Source: Tolypothrix brevis GSE-NOS-MK-07-07A (GTDB taxonomy: Bacteria; Cyanobacteriota; Cyanobacteriia; Cyanobacteriales; Nostocaceae). Taken from it: DNA of 64,000 nucleotides. Both the position numbers and the translations under genes were made by a program. The notes beneath the pieces are model-generated. The model was not told the DNA's origin. It did not search any database and saw only the letters and a program-made list of their open reading frames with translations. How positions within the stretch are numbered: position 1 is the first letter of the stretch; every line of letters starts with the position of its first letter. The stretch covers positions 62,001-126,000 of the forward strand of contig JAHHIJ010000002.1 of assembly GCA_019358985.1 (NCBI GenBank). Direction: 5' to 3'. Positions 53,352 to 61,999 of the stretch are shown piece after piece.

Positions 53352-53696
53352 ATGGAACAAGAAATATTTACTCTACAAGAAGCATTGCTCTTACTGGAAA
53401 TTTCAAATCTTGATAGGGTAGTTCAAAGCGATCTACCTCTTATCCGACGAAAAGCCTTTAAACGTTGGCATCCTGATACGATCGCACACACAAATCCCTC
53501 ACAAGAAACCGTTAAACGATATGAGCGAAATTTTAGGTTGATTGATCAGGCTATTGCTATGGTTGAAGCCTATCTAAGAGGTGAGGTACATAGTTCAGAA
53601 CGATTTTCAGAGGATTACCACTCTCAACCCGCAGAAGAAAGATCCTATAGATATCATTCGGAGAAATGCGAAAGCAATGCAGGAATTGCTACGTAA
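53352..53696 (+). CDS. J-domain-like protein
   Basis: A 114-residue protein; residues 5-75 resemble a DnaJ J-domain with an HPD at residues 40-42 (RRKAFKRWHPDTIAHTNPSQ) between two helices. The C-terminal 35 residues are low in conservation. The gene overlaps the next one in another frame by about 20 bases (or much more if the next starts upstream). A DnaK-type partner is not nearby. J-domain identity is from motif only. Confidence 0.6.
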   Translation: MEQEIFTLQEALLLLEISNLDRVVQSDLPLIRRKAFKRWHPDTIAHTNPSQETVKRYERNFRLIDQAIAMVEAYLRGEVHSSERFSEDYHSQPAEERSYRYHSEKCESNAGIAT

Positions 53697-54378
53697 GACA
53701 ATGGAGGAAGTTGCTGGAACTCGCTTCAAAGTGACAGAAGAGTTTGTTGTTTTGAGTGAGGGCTTTTTACTCAGAGAGGTACTGGATAGAGATTTACAAG
53801 ACAACATAACTGCATTGGCTCTGACATCTCTAGTAAGTGGACTAATGGGATGGGGGATTTTAGGATCATTTTTGTCAGAATCCTTAGCTTCTTCTAGTGA
53901 AGTTCTTGGTGATGTCTCATCATTCGCTTGGATTTCTGTTGCATCAATTCATGTTCTAGCTTGTTCAGCGATCGCATTGCCCCTATCACGCTTTTGGCTT
54001 CCAATTGAAGTTTCAAATTCTGCCCTTCTTTTTGTAAATTTTGGCATTTGCTTACATAACACCCTTCTCAGGTTTCTATCAAAACTCCCACTAATTGGTA
54101 TTTTTATTTCTATTCCAGTTTCAATAGTGGCAGCAACTATAGAGATATTGAAGGGAGTGGTAATTCAGCCATCGTTTTTTATTGCTGGATTGATATTTAA
54201 AGACCAGAGAATATGCCAAGTGAAACAGTCAGTGAAGTATTACGCTAATTTCGCAGACTGGTATGTTAATGAACTTTTGAATACTGACCCGTCTAACATG
54301 AGCGATGAGCAACTATACAACTTATCACATTTGTATGGAGAGTATCGAGATGTTTGGAGAAAGTGGCAAGTGCATTAA
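53677..54378 (+). CDS. Multi-pass membrane protein of unknown function
   Basis: A 233-residue protein from ATG 53677; the frame is open upstream to 53581. Helices lie about residues 50-72, 85-108, 118-140 and 150-170 of the mature call, with a soluble N-terminal helix and a charged C-terminus (DEQLYNLSHLYGEYRDVWRK). It overlaps the J-domain gene by 20 bases, which suggests coupling; alternatively the two were one gene split by a frameshift near 53640. Confidence 0.5.
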   Translation: MQELLRKTMEEVAGTRFKVTEEFVVLSEGFLLREVLDRDLQDNITALALTSLVSGLMGWGILGSFLSESLASSSEVLGDVSSFAWISVASIHVLACSAIALPLSRFWLPIEVSNSALLFVNFGICLHNTLLRFLSKLPLIGIFISIPVSIVAATIEILKGVVIQPSFFIAGLIFKDQRICQVKQSVKYYANFADWYVNELLNTDPSNMSDEQLYNLSHLYGEYRDVWRKWQVH

Positions 54379-54416
54379 ATTATCAATTTGGTTTTGCGGC
54401 TACTGTAACTGAATTG

Positions 54417-54480
54417 GGGAACCCCCGCAACGCGGTGGCTCAAATTTCGCGTCTCTACAAGAGTTGTGGACAACGCATAA
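54417..54480. repeat. Composite of GGGGAACCC-type repeat and MITE fragment
   Basis: GGGGAACCCCCGCAACGCGG leads into AATTTCGCGTCTCTACAAGA and GTTGTGGACAACGCATAATT, the right half of a MITE with the CGAAATTTCG-type core. Confidence 0.6.
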
Positions 54481-54486
54481 TTCCCC

Positions 54487-55071
54487 TCAAGGATTAATTT
54501 CTTGACTAAACCATTGTTGCTGCTGATCCAAGCAGTATAAATAACGATTTTGTGGTTCACCCTTTAATTCCAGGTGATCTACCTGTACCGGATCAAGTAG
54601 CAGTAGGCAAAAGTTTGCTAAAGGTTGAGTCGCATCCGGTGGTGGTGGATCAAAAGCTGCTGGATCTTGAACTCTAGGTTTACCAGGATCAGCCCAAGCA
54701 AATTGTAACCGCGCTGCATCACTTAGCTCTTGCCAAGTTCTCATACGTGCTTTATGTAAAACTGGGTCAGAATTATCACAACCTACCAAGGTTAGGCAAC
54801 CAGTGATGCGGAATTGTTCTCGCGTGTTGGGAAAGTACCAGCAAGCTTCTGCCCAAGGTTGCTGTTGTATCTGATCGACTTTTTCACTGCGAGCATCGGT
54901 GATAAATTTTAACTGGTTAGTGTCTTCGAGAAAGCCGCGAAAGACAACAGTACGATTAGCGGGGTGATTATTTGCCCGAACTGTTGCCAGTTGGAGGTAA
55001 CGAGCATAAACAAGACTGCGGTTGCGATGAAGGGCAGCAGCGACTAGCGATCGCCAAGGAGCTAGAGACAT
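54487..55071 (-). CDS. Npun_F5749-type FMN-dependent PPOX flavoprotein
   Basis: A 194-residue protein of the cyanobacterial pyridoxamine-phosphate-oxidase-like (split-barrel) family. FMN-binding segments: LATVRANNHPANRTVVFRGF and WAEACWYFPNTREQFRITG; the C-terminus has YLYCLDQQQQW. The substrate is unknown. It is divergent from the ribonucleotide reductase gene. Confidence 0.85.
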   Translation of the reverse strand: MSLAPWRSLVAAALHRNRSLVYARYLQLATVRANNHPANRTVVFRGFLEDTNQLKFITDARSEKVDQIQQQPWAEACWYFPNTREQFRITGCLTLVGCDNSDPVLHKARMRTWQELSDAARLQFAWADPGKPRVQDPAAFDPPPPDATQPLANFCLLLLDPVQVDHLELKGEPQNRYLYCLDQQQQWFSQEINP

Positions 55072-55207
55072 AATAAAATTAAAATTTTACTGCAAGTCAG
55101 TCCGGAACTAGAGCTAGCGCAAACCGCAAAAAATTACAATCTTTCACGTTACATCTACTTGGCGTATAGTCATAATCTGTCGGAAAATAACCAACAATAT
55201 TTGACTC

Positions 55208-58200
55208 ATGGTTCGAGAACTTGAACTAAAATGCATCAAGGCAAAGTTTCCAGAAACTGCCCCCGCTGCTAATCCAGTGTTTTTTAGAACTTATAGCCGC
55301 GCTCTAGAGGTAGGACAAAGGGAAACATGGGAACGAGTATGCGATCGCACTCTCAACGGCTTAACCAAGGTGGGCAAGCTACGTCCAGATGAGGCAGCTA
55401 TACTCCAAAAAATGCAGGAAAACCTCAAAGCGTTGCCCAGTGGACGCTGGTTGTGGGTTGGTGGTACAGAGTGGATATCCAAGCCCAAAAACTTTTCTGG
55501 GGGTTATAATTGCACTTCTACCAATTTAGAAGATTGGAGTGCTTTTGGCTTGATGATGGATTTGGCAATGATGGGTTGCGGTACTGGTGCCATCATCGAA
55601 CCAAAATATATCAGCCAAATTCCCCCCATCCAAAATCACCTAAATATAACCGTCCAAGGTGAAATTGGCAGTATTCCTGTTGAACTGCGTCGGGAATTTA
55701 CAGAAACCAAAATAACCGGAAATTCCGTCACCATCCACGTTGGAGACAGTCGTCAAGGTTGGGTAGAATCATATGAAACACTTTTAAAACTCTCTAGTGA
55801 TGAAAGATTTTCTGGAAAAGTTGAAGTAATTGTTGATATCAGTGATGTACGTAAAGTCGGAGAAACTCTTAAAGGCTTTGGTGGCGTTGCTAACCCGGTA
55901 AAATTGCCTGGACTATATGAACGTTGTGCATCCATCCTGAATAAAGCTGTCGGACGACAATTAAATTCAGTTGAATGCTGTTTGTTAATCGATCAAGCTG
56001 CTGTGACAATTGTTGCCGGCAATATTCGTCGCTGTCTACCAGAAGATGCCTTAGTTCACACATCAAAAGGTCTTGTTCCCATTCGTGATATCCAAGTTGG
56101 TGACTTGGTACAAACTCCTCTGGGATTTCGGCGAGTTGTTGATAAATTCGACCAAGGATTTCAGGATGTATACGAGATTGAAACTAATGCTACTTACCCT
56201 AGAGCAACTTTAAACCACAGACAAGCAGTTCTTGCTGATGTTAAAGGTGGAGTTACCTGGAAATCGATTGCGAATTTGGTTGAAGGCGATCGCCTCCTCC
56301 ACAATACGCAAGTGCTACCTGGTACAATTACACACTTACCGTCTGACTTTACTGAATCTCGACCCTCAAATAGTCGCACAGCTAAGTCCTTTGTAATTCC
56401 CGAATTAACAGCTGAGGTTGCTTGGCTCATTGGGTTAACCCACGGTGATGGTTATGTTGCCCTCGGTCGCAATAAGCATGAAAAGCCTTATGGTCGCGTC
56501 GAATGGACAATGAACAGCTTGGATACAGAACTTACTGCAAAAATTAAAGTAAAAATTGATGCAGCTTTAGCTTTGTTTGGACTGACTGCTTCTCATGGCA
56601 TCATCAAAGGTGAAAACACAGCCAAATCTATCTGTTCATCAATTCGTCTTGCTGAATATTTCCATCGCTACATTAAGCAACCTCATGTTCCCTTAACAGT
56701 TCCTAGTTTTATTTTGCAGGGTTCAGTAGATATTAGGACTGCTTACTTAGCTGGCTTAATGGATAGTGATGGTGCTATTAATAACCGTCCTCCTCACCCT
56801 TACGGGTTCGCCAGTCGCTTTATGCCGGGGAACCCGTCCACCGCGCTGGCTCATTTAGTGACTACTGTTTATCGCTCTTTTGCCAGACAGGTAGGAGCGG
56901 TTTTATCGAGCTTAGGTATTGCTGGTAGAATCAGCATTACTCGTCCCCAACAGCAAGAATGGCAACTTAAATACAATTTGACAATTCCTGCCCTTAAAGG
57001 ACGTTATAACGCTCTGATTGCACCTCACTCTCTCAAAGGAGAGCTTCGAGGTGGACTGAAAATGTACGGCTTCACCGTTCCTGGTGCTATCATGCGGGAG
57101 GCTTACACTTACAGCCAAATGCGAGAAATGGGATTTGAAGGTTCTCGCCTTGTTGATGCCAATTATGAACGCTATATTGCTGAGTCCGAGCAACTGCTAG
57201 ATATTCCAGTCACAGTCAAAGGATTGGGAAGCTACGATTATGTGCAAACTTACGACATAGAAGTTGAAGAAGCTCATTGCTTCTACTGTGATGGCTATCT
57301 GACGCATAATAGCGCTGGGATGCGTCAGTTTGATTCTGATGATAAACAAGCAGCCACTGCTAAAGATAATTTATGGCAGCAAGACGAAAACGGCAACTGG
57401 CGAATCGATCCAGAGCGTGATGCTCTGAGAATGGCAAACCATACCAGAGTTTTTCACCGCAAACCAACATTAGAAGAATGTATTGATGCTGTCCGCAAAC
57501 AGTATTATAGCGGCGAGGGAGCAATTCAATGGGCTGGTGAAGCTGTAGCCAGAGCTAATTGTGATTTGCTATCAACTCAAAGTTTGAAAGTTGATTTTTT
57601 ACAAGCTTACGAACAAGGAACAGCAAAACAGTGGTTGCAAAAACACTATCCTGACATTGATGCGTCAGAGTTAGAACATCGTTTAGCTCGATACGGATTA
57701 AACCCGTGTATAACCTCAGATACTTGGATACATACAGAACACGGTGCAAGGCAAGTTAAAGATTTAATTGGCAAACAATTAGCTGTTTATGTGAACGGTG
57801 AACTTTTTAGCACTACATCTGATGGTTTTTTCTTCACAGGAGTGAAACCTGTAGTCAAGTTACAAACCAAAGAAGGTTACGCTTTAAGGCTTACCGAAAA
57901 TCATCAAGTTTTAAAAGTAACAGCACAAACTCAACGTAAGCAATACTCAGAATGGTGTGAAGTCAAAGACTTAAAACCTGGTGATCGAATACTAATTCAT
58001 GACCATAAAAATATAAATCCTTGGGATGGTTTAGGTACACATGCAGAAGGTTGGTTACTCGGTAGCTTATTAGGTGATGATTGTTTCTCAGTAAACGCTG
58101 CTAACTCTACCTATCAAGCATCACTACGCTACTGGGGAGAAACTCAAACTGAGATGAAAGAATTTGCTCTTTCATTAGTGAATAATTTACCAAAACCACT

Positions 58201-60871
58201 TCAACATTCTCAGGATTTGAAAGGTGTTTACCACCAAACAAACAAATATTTTCAAGTTAGTTCTGTAAGTCTCGCAAAACTGGCTAGTACTTTTGGTTTA
58301 GTACATAAACATAAAAAAGTCACTTCCGAGATTGAGCAAGCAAGCTACGATTTTTATTGTGGTTTTCTCAGAGGTATTTTTGACGCTGATGGAAGTGTAC
58401 AAGGGAACCATGACAAGGGAATTAGCGTTCGTTTAGCGCAAAGTGATTTGCCTAATTTAGAAGCTATACAAAGGATGCTTTTACGATTAGGTATTGCCAG
58501 TAAAATCTACAAGAATCGTAGAGCAGAAGGTCTGAGGATGTTACCTAATAGCAAGAAAGTTTTGACTGAGTATTTTTGTAATACTCAACATGAATTAGTT
58601 ATTGCTAAAGATAACATTCAAATATTTCAACAAATAGTTGGTTTCCAAGAACCTAAAAAAGCTGAGTTGTTAGACTCTTTGTTATCAGGGTATAAGCGCA
58701 ATCTCTACAAAGAACGGTTCGATGTAAGGATTGAATCTATTACCTTTGATGGTGAAGAGTCTGTTTATGATTGCACTGTACCTGGTGTATCTCGCTTTGA
58801 TGCTAATGGGTTTGTTGCACACAATTGTGGAGAAATTTTAGGTAGCAATTTTCACTGTGTCAGTGGCAATACTCTACTCATCACTAGGGAAGGAATGTAC
58901 AACATTAAAGATGTTGTCGGATGTGAAATTGAGATTTGGAATGGGAAAAAATGGAGCTTAGTTACACCATTTAAGACTGGTAGTAATAGCAAGCTTTATC
59001 GAGTTCGGTTTGGAGACGGTTCTTATTTAGATGCAACTGAATATCATCGCTTTTTTGTGAAAGATAGATTCGGCAAAGTCTATAAGGAAGTTCAAACCAA
59101 AGACTTGATGGATACGAGTCGATATAGCATTCACACTGAACCTTTCACAATTAATTACGAAGATGGATTAAATGTTGATTCGGGTTATGCTTATACTTTG
59201 GGGGTAGCTGTAGGCGATGGTACTACAGATAAAAATAACAATGCCAAAGTTAGGCTGTACGAAAATAAAGCAGCATTATCTGTAGTTGGTAATAAGTCTC
59301 CTCAAAGAACTTATGACTACTTACCTACTTTTACAGATGTCACAGATTTAGGCTTTTCGGGAGAATTTCTCAAAGCCTTAAAAACAACTTCGGAATCGCT
59401 GAATGTAATTGCTAGTTGGAATAAACAAGCAATTTTACATTTTATTGCTGGTTTAGCTGATACAGATGGCTCGAATACGTCAAGCAACGGTATTAGGATT
59501 TATATATCTGATTACGAGCGTGCTTACAGAATTCAGTTACTACTAACTAAATGTGGTATTCGTTCATCTCTAAATCTTTGCGCTCACAAAGGTTCAATAA
59601 CTAATTTTGGTGTCAGAAGCAGAGATTTGTACTACTTGCAAATAACTGATTGTCAGCAGATTCCTTGCCAACGTTTGGATGTAAGTAAAGGAACAAATGC
59701 CAAATGCAAAGGTAAATGGCAAGTTGTGAAAAGTGTTGAAGAATTGCCAGGTTTACATGATACTTACTGCTTTAATGAGCCAGAATATCATAAAGGTGTT
59801 TTCGGTAATACTTTAACTGGAAATTGTAACCTTTCTGAGGTTCACCTCAATCAAATTGACCCAACTAACTACAAAGAACAGGAGGAAGCTTTCACCGCTG
59901 GAGCGCTATCTGTAGCCGCACTTTTGCATCACAAATTCCTTGAGCCACGTTATCAATACAGCCGTGAATTAGACCCGATTGTAGGGGTTTCTTTCACAGG
60001 GTTATTTGATTTCTTTGTTCATGCTTTTGGGGTTGATTGGTTGCGTTGGTGGGTAGAAGGAAGACCAAAAAATGCTCAAGGAATCGCGTTTAAGCGACAA
60101 GAGGAAGAATACCTAACCTCATGGAAAAATATCGTGCATCGTGTTGTTTGGGATTATTGCGATCGCCATAATTTCAAACGTCCAAATCGCTGCACCACAG
60201 TTCAACCTAGTGGCACTAAATCTTTACTAACTGGTGCTAGTCCAGGATGGCACCCCCCCAAAGCACAAAGATTTCTCAGACGCATCACCTTTGGGAAAAA
60301 TGACCCAGTAGCTTTAGCTTGTATAGACTACGGCTATAATGTCATTCCCTCCCAATCTGATAAAGATGAAAAGGGCAATTTATTAGACGATCCTTTCGAT
60401 CCCAGATGCTCAGAATGGCTGGTAGAAATTCCCGTTGCTGTACCTTGGGCTGATATAGCTGGAGTTGATGAAATTGATATTAGTCAATTTAGTGCGATCG
60501 CTCAAATGGATTTCTACATGCAAGTGCAGAAATTCTATGTCACACATAACACCTCTGCCACCATCGAACTACGGGAAAACGAAGTAGAACCGCTATCACA
60601 TCTGATTTGGCAAGCCATACAAAATGATGAAGGTTACATTAGCGCTGCACTTCTGGCACGCTTTGACGATCATCAAACTTTCCCGCGTTTGCCGTTCGAG
60701 CCTATCACCAAAGAACAGTATGAGCATCTACTTAAAGAAGTAGAAATGCGTCGTCAAAATGATGACTTTCATACTGTCTTAAGTCGCTATGATTCCGGTG
60801 AGTTAATGGAAGCAGGACCTGCCGGTTGCGACTCTGATAAGTGCATGATGCCTGAACAAAGTCCGATGTAA
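55208..60871 (+). CDS. nrdJ: Class II (B12-dependent) ribonucleoside-triphosphate reductase with three inteins
   Basis: The 1887-codon gene makes deoxynucleotides with adenosylcobalamin. The spliced exteins total 765 residues (275 + 132 + 10 + 348), the size of monomeric RTPR enzymes. Extein motifs: GGYNCTSTNLEDWSAFG (redox Cys), VAGNIRR|SAGMRQFDSDD, NP|CGEILGSNFH|CNLSEV (the first Cys is the expected thiyl-radical residue and the second the expected redox Cys), QPSGTKSLLTGASPGWHPP and a C-terminal C-x4-C (GCDSDKCMMPE). All three inteins have splicing residues and LAGLIDADG-type endonuclease motifs, and their frame is open. Splicing is essential for an active enzyme. Confidence 0.95.
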   Translation: MVRELELKCIKAKFPETAPAANPVFFRTYSRALEVGQRETWERVCDRTLNGLTKVGKLRPDEAAILQKMQENLKALPSGRWLWVGGTEWISKPKNFSGGYNCTSTNLEDWSAFGLMMDLAMMGCGTGAIIEPKYISQIPPIQNHLNITVQGEIGSIPVELRREFTETKITGNSVTIHVGDSRQGWVESYETLLKLSSDERFSGKVEVIVDISDVRKVGETLKGFGGVANPVKLPGLYERCASILNKAVGRQLNSVECCLLIDQAAVTIVAGNIRRCLPEDALVHTSKGLVPIRDIQVGDLVQTPLGFRRVVDKFDQGFQDVYEIETNATYPRATLNHRQAVLADVKGGVTWKSIANLVEGDRLLHNTQVLPGTITHLPSDFTESRPSNSRTAKSFVIPELTAEVAWLIGLTHGDGYVALGRNKHEKPYGRVEWTMNSLDTELTAKIKVKIDAALALFGLTASHGIIKGENTAKSICSSIRLAEYFHRYIKQPHVPLTVPSFILQGSVDIRTAYLAGLMDSDGAINNRPPHPYGFASRFMPGNPSTALAHLVTTVYRSFARQVGAVLSSLGIAGRISITRPQQQEWQLKYNLTIPALKGRYNALIAPHSLKGELRGGLKMYGFTVPGAIMREAYTYSQMREMGFEGSRLVDANYERYIAESEQLLDIPVTVKGLGSYDYVQTYDIEVEEAHCFYCDGYLTHNSAGMRQFDSDDKQAATAKDNLWQQDENGNWRIDPERDALRMANHTRVFHRKPTLEECIDAVRKQYYSGEGAIQWAGEAVARANCDLLSTQSLKVDFLQAYEQGTAKQWLQKHYPDIDASELEHRLARYGLNPCITSDTWIHTEHGARQVKDLIGKQLAVYVNGELFSTTSDGFFFTGVKPVVKLQTKEGYALRLTENHQVLKVTAQTQRKQYSEWCEVKDLKPGDRILIHDHKNINPWDGLGTHAEGWLLGSLLGDDCFSVNAANSTYQASLRYWGETQTEMKEFALSLVNNLPKPLQHSQDLKGVYHQTNKYFQVSSVSLAKLASTFGLVHKHKKVTSEIEQASYDFYCGFLRGIFDADGSVQGNHDKGISVRLAQSDLPNLEAIQRMLLRLGIASKIYKNRRAEGLRMLPNSKKVLTEYFCNTQHELVIAKDNIQIFQQIVGFQEPKKAELLDSLLSGYKRNLYKERFDVRIESITFDGEESVYDCTVPGVSRFDANGFVAHNCGEILGSNFHCVSGNTLLITREGMYNIKDVVGCEIEIWNGKKWSLVTPFKTGSNSKLYRVRFGDGSYLDATEYHRFFVKDRFGKVYKEVQTKDLMDTSRYSIHTEPFTINYEDGLNVDSGYAYTLGVAVGDGTTDKNNNAKVRLYENKAALSVVGNKSPQRTYDYLPTFTDVTDLGFSGEFLKALKTTSESLNVIASWNKQAILHFIAGLADTDGSNTSSNGIRIYISDYERAYRIQLLLTKCGIRSSLNLCAHKGSITNFGVRSRDLYYLQITDCQQIPCQRLDVSKGTNAKCKGKWQVVKSVEELPGLHDTYCFNEPEYHKGVFGNTLTGNCNLSEVHLNQIDPTNYKEQEEAFTAGALSVAALLHHKFLEPRYQYSRELDPIVGVSFTGLFDFFVHAFGVDWLRWWVEGRPKNAQGIAFKRQEEEYLTSWKNIVHRVVWDYCDRHNFKRPNRCTTVQPSGTKSLLTGASPGWHPPKAQRFLRRITFGKNDPVALACIDYGYNVIPSQSDKDEKGNLLDDPFDPRCSEWLVEIPVAVPWADIAGVDEIDISQFSAIAQMDFYMQVQKFYVTHNTSATIELRENEVEPLSHLIWQAIQNDEGYISAALLARFDDHQTFPRLPFEPITKEQYEHLLKEVEMRRQNDDFHTVLSRYDSGELMEAGPAGCDSDKCMMPEQSPM
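56033..57310 (+). mobile_element. Intein 1 in nrdJ (426 residues)
   Basis: Starts with Cys (CLPEDALVHTSKG) after NIRR and ends DGYLTHN before Ser+1. Block B reads TLNHRQAV. Endonuclease motifs are LIGLTHGDGYVALG and LAGLMDSDGAI. A short GC-rich interspersed repeat (about 56791-56853) adds about 20 residues in frame just after the second motif. Confidence 0.93.
56791..56853 (+). repeat. Interspersed repeat inserted in frame in intein 1
   Basis: CCTCACCCTTACGGGTTCGC, then CAGTCGCTTTATGCC and GGGGAACCCGTCCACCGCGC. This is the GGGGAACCC...GCGCTGGCTC repeat class. Flanks continue as ordinary intein sequence (GAINN and VTTVYRSF). Confidence 0.65.
57707..58825 (+). mobile_element. Intein 2 in nrdJ (373 residues)
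   Basis: Starts with Cys (CITSDTWIHTEHG) after RYGLNP and ends ANGFVAHN before Cys+1, which is the predicted radical cysteine. Block B reads TENHQVLK. LAGLIDADG motifs: LLGSLLGDDCFSV and LRGIFDADGSV. Confidence 0.94.
58856..59824 (+). mobile_element. Intein 3 in nrdJ (323 residues)
   Basis: Starts with Cys (CVSGNTLLITREG) only ten extein residues after intein 2 and ends GNTLTGN before Cys+1. The penultimate residue is Gly instead of the usual His. Block B reads TEYHRFFV. LAGLIDADG motifs: TLGVAVGDGTTDKN and IAGLADTDGSN. Confidence 0.93.
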
Positions 60872-60883
60872 AAATAGACAATC

Positions 60884-60910
60884 GTAGAGACGTAGCAGTG
60901 CTACGTCTCA
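60884..60910. repeat. Interspersed palindrome GACGTAGCAGTGCTACGTC
   Basis: Follows the nrdJ stop, preceded by AATAGACAATC like a worn MITE left end; right arm degenerate (TCAGAGCG). Confidence 0.75.
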
Positions 60911-60967
60911 GAGCGTATGTGTGATTTGCGCTCCCATGAATTTCATGTTTAATAAATCACATATATT

Positions 60968-60996
60968 GTAGAGACGTAGCACTGCTACGTCTCTAC
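60968..60996. repeat. Interspersed palindrome GACGTAGCACTGCTACGTC
   Basis: Complete copy with GTAGAGACG and CGTCTCTAC arms between nrdJ and the next small gene. Confidence 0.8.
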
Positions 60997-61073
60997 AACT
61001 AACAAAGCCTTGAACAACAAGTTACGATAAATTAAGCACTCATAATTTTTCACACCCCATTAGGAGATTCTTC

Positions 61074-61283
61074 ATGTTCTTTAATGAATTGTCACCAATC
61101 TTTAAACAGTTCACCCAGCATCCAGCTTCATTTACAGGCGGATTCTTCTCTGGTTTACTTCGACTCCAGTTGGGTGATGACCCAGTTAAAAGCTGGCTCA
61201 ATCAACAGCTAGGCTCAACTACTTCCAATACTCAAGCACATAATGGCAGAACCAGCGGTCCTCAGTCAATATCAATTGAATAA
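61074..61283 (+). CDS. Small conserved hypothetical protein
   Basis: A 69-residue protein (MFFNELSPIFKQFTQHPASF at the start, then GGFFSGLLRLQLGDDPVKSW) with a polar Ser/Thr/Gln tail. A good ribosome-binding site (TTAGGAGATTCTTC before ATG) supports it. I do not recognise a domain; the hydrophobic centre may associate with membranes. Confidence 0.6.
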   Translation: MFFNELSPIFKQFTQHPASFTGGFFSGLLRLQLGDDPVKSWLNQQLGSTTSNTQAHNGRTSGPQSISIE

Positions 61284-61298
61284 ATAATTTTACACATA

Positions 61299-61324
61299 TA
61301 GAGGCGTTGAATACAACGCCTCTA
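61299..61324 (+). terminator. Perfect hairpin TAGAGGCGTTG-AATA-CAACGCCTCTA
   Basis: An 11-bp perfect stem with a 4-base loop just after the small gene. A T tract is lacking, so it may be a terminator variant or a small palindromic repeat. Confidence 0.55.
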
Positions 61325-61714
61325 GTGTCGATCATTAATATATTTTTTATAAAGAAAAACTAAGTATGCTTCTAGAGAAGTACCACAGCCTTAATGATAC
61401 TTTTTTGACACGTTAAAGATTATGATTATATTGGATTTTGGCATCAGATATTAAACCTATAAGCGCAACTAATTATAAAATATGAGTGTTTGTAAAATCT
61501 CATACTTTGAATAATCACACAATCAGTTATTATATGAGCGTATGCCTAAGTTCAGCCCGATCGCTAGTCGATTAGTAGATGATGCAAGTAATATGCTTGC
61601 TAATCTATAACATCCGTGCTTTGGTGACTCGGATGCGAAGAAACCAATCTTTGAGATTTGTTGAATTTCTACAGCTGAACTCATCGCTCCTAGTTGAAAT
61701 TTACGTGATCCCAC
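61325..61714. other. Long leader region before the RRM gene
   Basis: AT-rich upstream, with no gene seen. The 200 bases before the ATG may be the long untranslated leader that cyanobacterial rbp genes often have; this is inferred from the family. Confidence 0.4.
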
Positions 61715-61999
61715 ATGACTATTTACGTTGGAAATCTCTCCTACCGCGCTAGCGAAGCCGACTTAAAAGAAGTGTTTGCAGATTATGGTGAGGTTAAAAG
61801 AGTCGTCTTGCCTACTGACCGCGAAACAGGACGACTACGCGGCTTTGCTTTTGTAGAAATGTCCGAAGATGCTCAAGAAGATGCTGCTATTACCGAGTTA
61901 GATGGCGCAGAATGGATGGGTCGTCAACTTCGAGTTAATAAAGCCAAACCACGCGAGGAGAATCAACGAAGTAGTTGGGGGAAAAAACAAGATTATTAA
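61715..61999 (+). CDS. RRM-type RNA-binding protein (Rbp)
   Basis: A 94-residue single RNA-recognition-motif protein. RNP2 is IYVGNL (residues 3-8) and RNP1 is LRGFAFVEM (about 41-49). The C-terminal tail is short and basic (PREENQRSSWGKKQDY), without the Gly-rich region of the cold-induced class. Such proteins bind mRNA and are often induced by cold. Single gene. Confidence 0.93.
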   Translation: MTIYVGNLSYRASEADLKEVFADYGEVKRVVLPTDRETGRLRGFAFVEMSEDAQEDAAITELDGAEWMGRQLRVNKAKPREENQRSSWGKKQDY

